Shown: piece after piece, positions 3,959 through 5,549 of the stretch
Layout: each line of letters opens with the position of its first letter
Numbering within the stretch: the stretch's first letter is position 1
Source: Candidatus Jacksonbacteria bacterium
Lineage (GTDB): Bacteria > Patescibacteriota > Patescibacteriia > UBA9629 > GWA2-43-13
Assembly (NCBI GenBank): GCA_018698735.1
Contig: JABIPD010000102.1
Coordinates: 1 to 5,549 of the forward strand
Reading direction: 5' to 3'
Length of the DNA stretch: 5,549 bases
Position numbers and translations under genes: made by a program
The notes under the pieces: model-generated
What the model saw: only the letters and a program-made list of their open reading frames with translations
Told to the model about the DNA's origin: nothing
Databases searched by the model: none

Positions 3959-5191
3959 TTATTCATCTAAATAATTTCGACCTTTCAGTTTATCTGGTAA
4001 ATAATCTTGATGAGCGGCCTCTTCATCTTCGTAATTTGGCGTGTATTTGTAGTCTTTTCCATATCCAAGATTTTTCATGAGCTTTGTAGGCGCATTCCTA
4101 ATGTGTAAAGGAACCGGAAGCGTTGGTAATTCATAAATATCTTGCTGAACTTTTTTGTATGCCGAATATAACTTATTACTCTTTTTGGACTTTGCCATGT
4201 ACACCACAGCCTGAGCAAGAATAACGTTACATTCAGGCATTCCAATAAAATGACATGCTTGATACGCAGCAACAGCCTGTGGCAAGGCGAGTGAATTTGC
4301 TATTCCAATATCTTCACTTGCAAACCGAACCAGTCGACGCGCTATATACAACGGGTCTTCTCCGCCTTCAAGCATTCTTCCCAACCAATACAAACTCGCA
4401 TTCGCATCGTTGCCTCGCATGCTTTTGTGAAGCGCAGAAATAATATTATAATGCTCCTCTCCGCCTTTGTCGTACATTAAATGCGTTCTTTGCAATGCCT
4501 CTTTAATACTTTCGCTCGATATCACTATTTCTTCTTTTTTATTTTTGTGAGAGGCAGATACAGCAAGCTCCAATGCATTCAACGCTACCCGAGCATCGCC
4601 ATTAGCCATATCTGCTAAAAATAAAATCGTCTCTTCTGAAATAGTTATCTTTTCATTTCCAAGCCCTCTTTCTGGATCTTCTAACGACGTTTTTAAAATA
4701 ACAGCTATATCTTTTGCCTCGAGTGCATTTAAAACAAATACCCGACTTCTAGAAAGCAACGCCGAATTAACCTCGAAACTTGGGTTCTCTGTCGTAGCAC
4801 CAACAAACACAACGGTCCCATTTTCTACATATGGTAACAGTGCATCTTGTTGGCGTTTATTAAACCTATGAATCTCGTCGATAAATAATATAGATTTTTT
4901 TTCGATATTTTTTTCTGCGCGCGACATTACCTCTTTAATATCTTTCACACCAGCAGTAACTGCACTCATCGGATAAAAATAAGATTCGGTGTTTTGGGCT
5001 ATAACATGAGCAATCGTGGTTTTACCCGATCCTGGCGGCCCCCAAAAGATCATAGAGGGGATTTGATCCTTTTCTATAGCATCTCTTAGCAGTGTTTTTT
5101 TGCCAACAACATGCTCTTGGCCAACAAAATCATCGAAAGATAATGGCCTCATTCGTTCTGCAAGAGGTGTGTGGTTTTTGTTCGCTTTCAT
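3959..5191 (-). CDS. rarA: Replication-associated recombination protein A (RarA/MgsA), AAA+ ATPase
   Basis: This 410-residue protein is complete in length for the RarA/MgsA/WRNIP1 family. The opening LAERMRPLSFDDFVGQEHVVG (10-30) is the family signature. Walker A is GPPGSGKT (51-58), Walker B ILFIDEIHR (101-109), and the sensor-1 region is GATTENPSFEVNSALLSR (131-148), with the arginine finger within SRSR (147-150). Sensor 2 lies in GDARVALNALE (198-208). The C-terminal tetramerisation part has ALHKSMRGNDANASLYWLGRM (253-273 region), then RRLVRFASEDIGIAN (285-299) and LPVPLHIRNAPTKLMK (358-373). RarA is a clamp-loader-like ATPase that acts at stalled replication forks and at single-strand gaps. 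The gene starts a minus-strand unit with the alkyltransferase downstream. An extended -10 lies 8 nt before the ATG, suggesting a leaderless mRNA. Its divergent neighbour is the RRM gene. Confidence 0.96.
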   Translation of the reverse strand: MKANKNHTPLAERMRPLSFDDFVGQEHVVGKKTLLRDAIEKDQIPSMIFWGPPGSGKTTIAHVIAQNTESYFYPMSAVTAGVKDIKEVMSRAEKNIEKKSILFIDEIHRFNKRQQDALLPYVENGTVVFVGATTENPSFEVNSALLSRSRVFVLNALEAKDIAVILKTSLEDPERGLGNEKITISEETILFLADMANGDARVALNALELAVSASHKNKKEEIVISSESIKEALQRTHLMYDKGGEEHYNIISALHKSMRGNDANASLYWLGRMLEGGEDPLYIARRLVRFASEDIGIANSLALPQAVAAYQACHFIGMPECNVILAQAVVYMAKSKKSNKLYSAYKKVQQDIYELPTLPVPLHIRNAPTKLMKNLGYGKDYKYTPNYEDEEAAHQDYLPDKLKGRNYLDE

Positions 5192-5199
5192 ACAGTTTT

Positions 5200-5208
5200 A
5201 GTATAACA
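5200..5208 (-). promoter_or_regulatory. Extended -10 promoter, leaderless, for rarA
   Basis: The minus strand reads TGTTATACT (TGn plus TATACT) and ends 8 nt before the rarA ATG at 5191. A start 7 nt downstream would fall within 2 nt of the ATG. No good -35 is visible at 16-18 nt, consistent with an extended -10 type. Confidence 0.5.
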
Positions 5209-5231
5209 CATGCTTAAACAAGGAGAAAAGC

Positions 5232-5260
5232 TTGCTATTTATAACATAACATGCTATAGT
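5232..5260 (+). promoter_or_regulatory. Sigma-70-type promoter of the RRM gene
   Basis: TTGCTA (5232-5237) and TATAGT (5255-5260) are separated by exactly 17 nt, and TGC before the -10 adds an extended -10. This is the best-formed promoter in the window. The predicted start near 5267 leaves a leader of about 100 nt before the ATG at 5367. Confidence 0.65.
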
Positions 5261-5266
5261 GTTTTT

Positions 5267-5366
5267 GTTTGTTAGCACCCATTGCGTGTGCGGTCGAAAC
5301 AAGCACTTGTTCAATTCACATAAAGTGTAGCTTGTATCTAGTATACGCACACTCAATATAAGGAAT
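5267..5366 (+). promoter_or_regulatory. Structured 5' leader of the RRM gene
   Basis: GTGTGCG (5286-5292) is perfectly complementary to CGCACAC (5346-5352) and could close a domain of about 65 nt. Inside it AACAA (5298-5302) pairs with TTGTT (5307-5311) around a GCAC tetraloop, and GTAT (5334-5337) can pair with ATAC (5343-5346), which shares one base with the closing stem. The outer stem ends 7 nt before AAGGA (5360-5364), the only Shine-Dalgarno-like sequence. It does not match a riboswitch class that I recognise. Confidence 0.35.
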
Positions 5367-5549
5367 ATGGCAAAAAAGTTATTTGTTGGAAGTCTTCCCT
5401 TCTCAGTAAGAGACGAAGACTTAAAACAGCTCTTTGAGCAAATTGGCGAAATTGAATCTGCAACAGTTGTTATGGATAAATTTCAGCCAGACAGAAGCCG
5501 AGGATTCGGATTTGTCGAAATGGCAAACGATGACGACGCTCAAAAAGCA
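5367..5549 (+). CDS. RRM-domain RNA-binding protein, N-terminal part (runs off the right edge)
   Basis: The 61 residues present are most of one RNA-recognition motif. RNP2 is LFVGSL (5-10), the first helix is VRDEDLKQLFEQIGEI (14-29), and RNP1 is RGFGFVEM (45-52) with the two RNA-stacking aromatics Phe47 and Phe49. The second helix begins at DDDAQKA. RNP2 Phe6 completes the usual aromatic set, so RNA binding should be intact. Single-RRM proteins of this type in bacteria are usually about 80-120 residues with a Gly/Arg- or Lys-rich tail. The tail is outside the window. In cyanobacteria such proteins are often cold-induced or autoregulated, and that role is only suggested here. The gene has a clear promoter, a long structured leader, and AAGGA only 2 nt before the ATG, which is unusually tight. 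It is the only plus-strand gene and is divergent from rarA. Confidence 0.93.
   Translation, partial: MAKKLFVGSLPFSVRDEDLKQLFEQIGEIESATVVMDKFQPDRSRGFGFVEMANDDDAQKA

Noticed and set aside
4075..4443. Open frames of 62-65 codons on both strands within rarA
   Set aside because: They lie wholly within the conserved C-terminal part of rarA in other frames and have no start signals.
5267..5366. tRNA or known riboswitch in the RRM leader
   Set aside because: No cloverleaf, T-loop or conserved aptamer core could be found, only generic stems.
1..5549. Reassigned UGA (glycine) code as in Gracilibacteria/SR1
   Set aside because: The recognised genes read through at full length without in-frame UGA, and glycine motifs such as Walker A use GGN codons.

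Overview
The window is AT-rich and gene-dense, with short intergenic gaps. It looks like a chromosomal piece from a Candidate Phyla Radiation (Patescibacteria) bacterium. The indications are a small two-helix membrane protein of the DUF5652 type, a minimal methylguanine-methyltransferase without its N-terminal domain, a single-RRM RNA-binding protein, small proteins of no known family, almost no Shine-Dalgarno sequences, and interspersed AT-rich palindromic repeats. This placement rests on recognising families from memory, not on a search. UGA is used only as a stop, so the glycine-UGA code of Gracilibacteria and SR1 is excluded.

Layout: everything left of about 5191 reads on the minus strand, and only the last gene is on the plus strand. 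Positions 1-1368 hold a two-gene envelope glycosylation cluster: the N-terminal part of a GT39-type polyprenyl-sugar glycosyltransferase, running off the left edge, and a GT2 glycosyltransferase 8 nt upstream of it. A terminator at 1408-1436 separates these from a single-helix anchored protein (1449-1877) that has its own near-leaderless promoter. Next come an acidic cytosolic protein of unknown function (1932-2261), a GC-rich inverted doublet that looks like a REPIN and may end the next transcript (2304-2408), and a two-gene unit of a DUF5652-like membrane protein plus a CDGSH iron-sulfur protein (2422-2880). A 121-bp AT-rich imperfect palindrome (2895-3015) separates that unit from a PEBP/YbhB-like protein (3020-3460).

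Positions 3588-5191 hold a genome-maintenance unit: RarA/MgsA, the replication-fork clamp-loader-like ATPase, followed by an O6-alkylguanine-DNA methyltransferase domain protein. It appears to be driven by a leaderless extended -10 promoter and closed by a hairpin at 3505-3532. Divergently from rarA, a well-formed promoter at 5232-5260 drives an RRM protein behind a leader of about 100 nt with extensive inverted repeats.

Most genes are recognisable housekeeping or small accessory families. I see no defence system, mobile-element gene, CRISPR array or biosynthetic cluster. The more notable signals lie between the genes: two structured repeat families, a recurrent TGnTATACT promoter 8-12 nt upstream of ATG codons, an attenuator-like arrangement before the PEBP gene, a possibly decayed or recoded N-terminus of the methyltransferase, and a structured leader on the RRM gene. 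No gap exceeds 300 bases.
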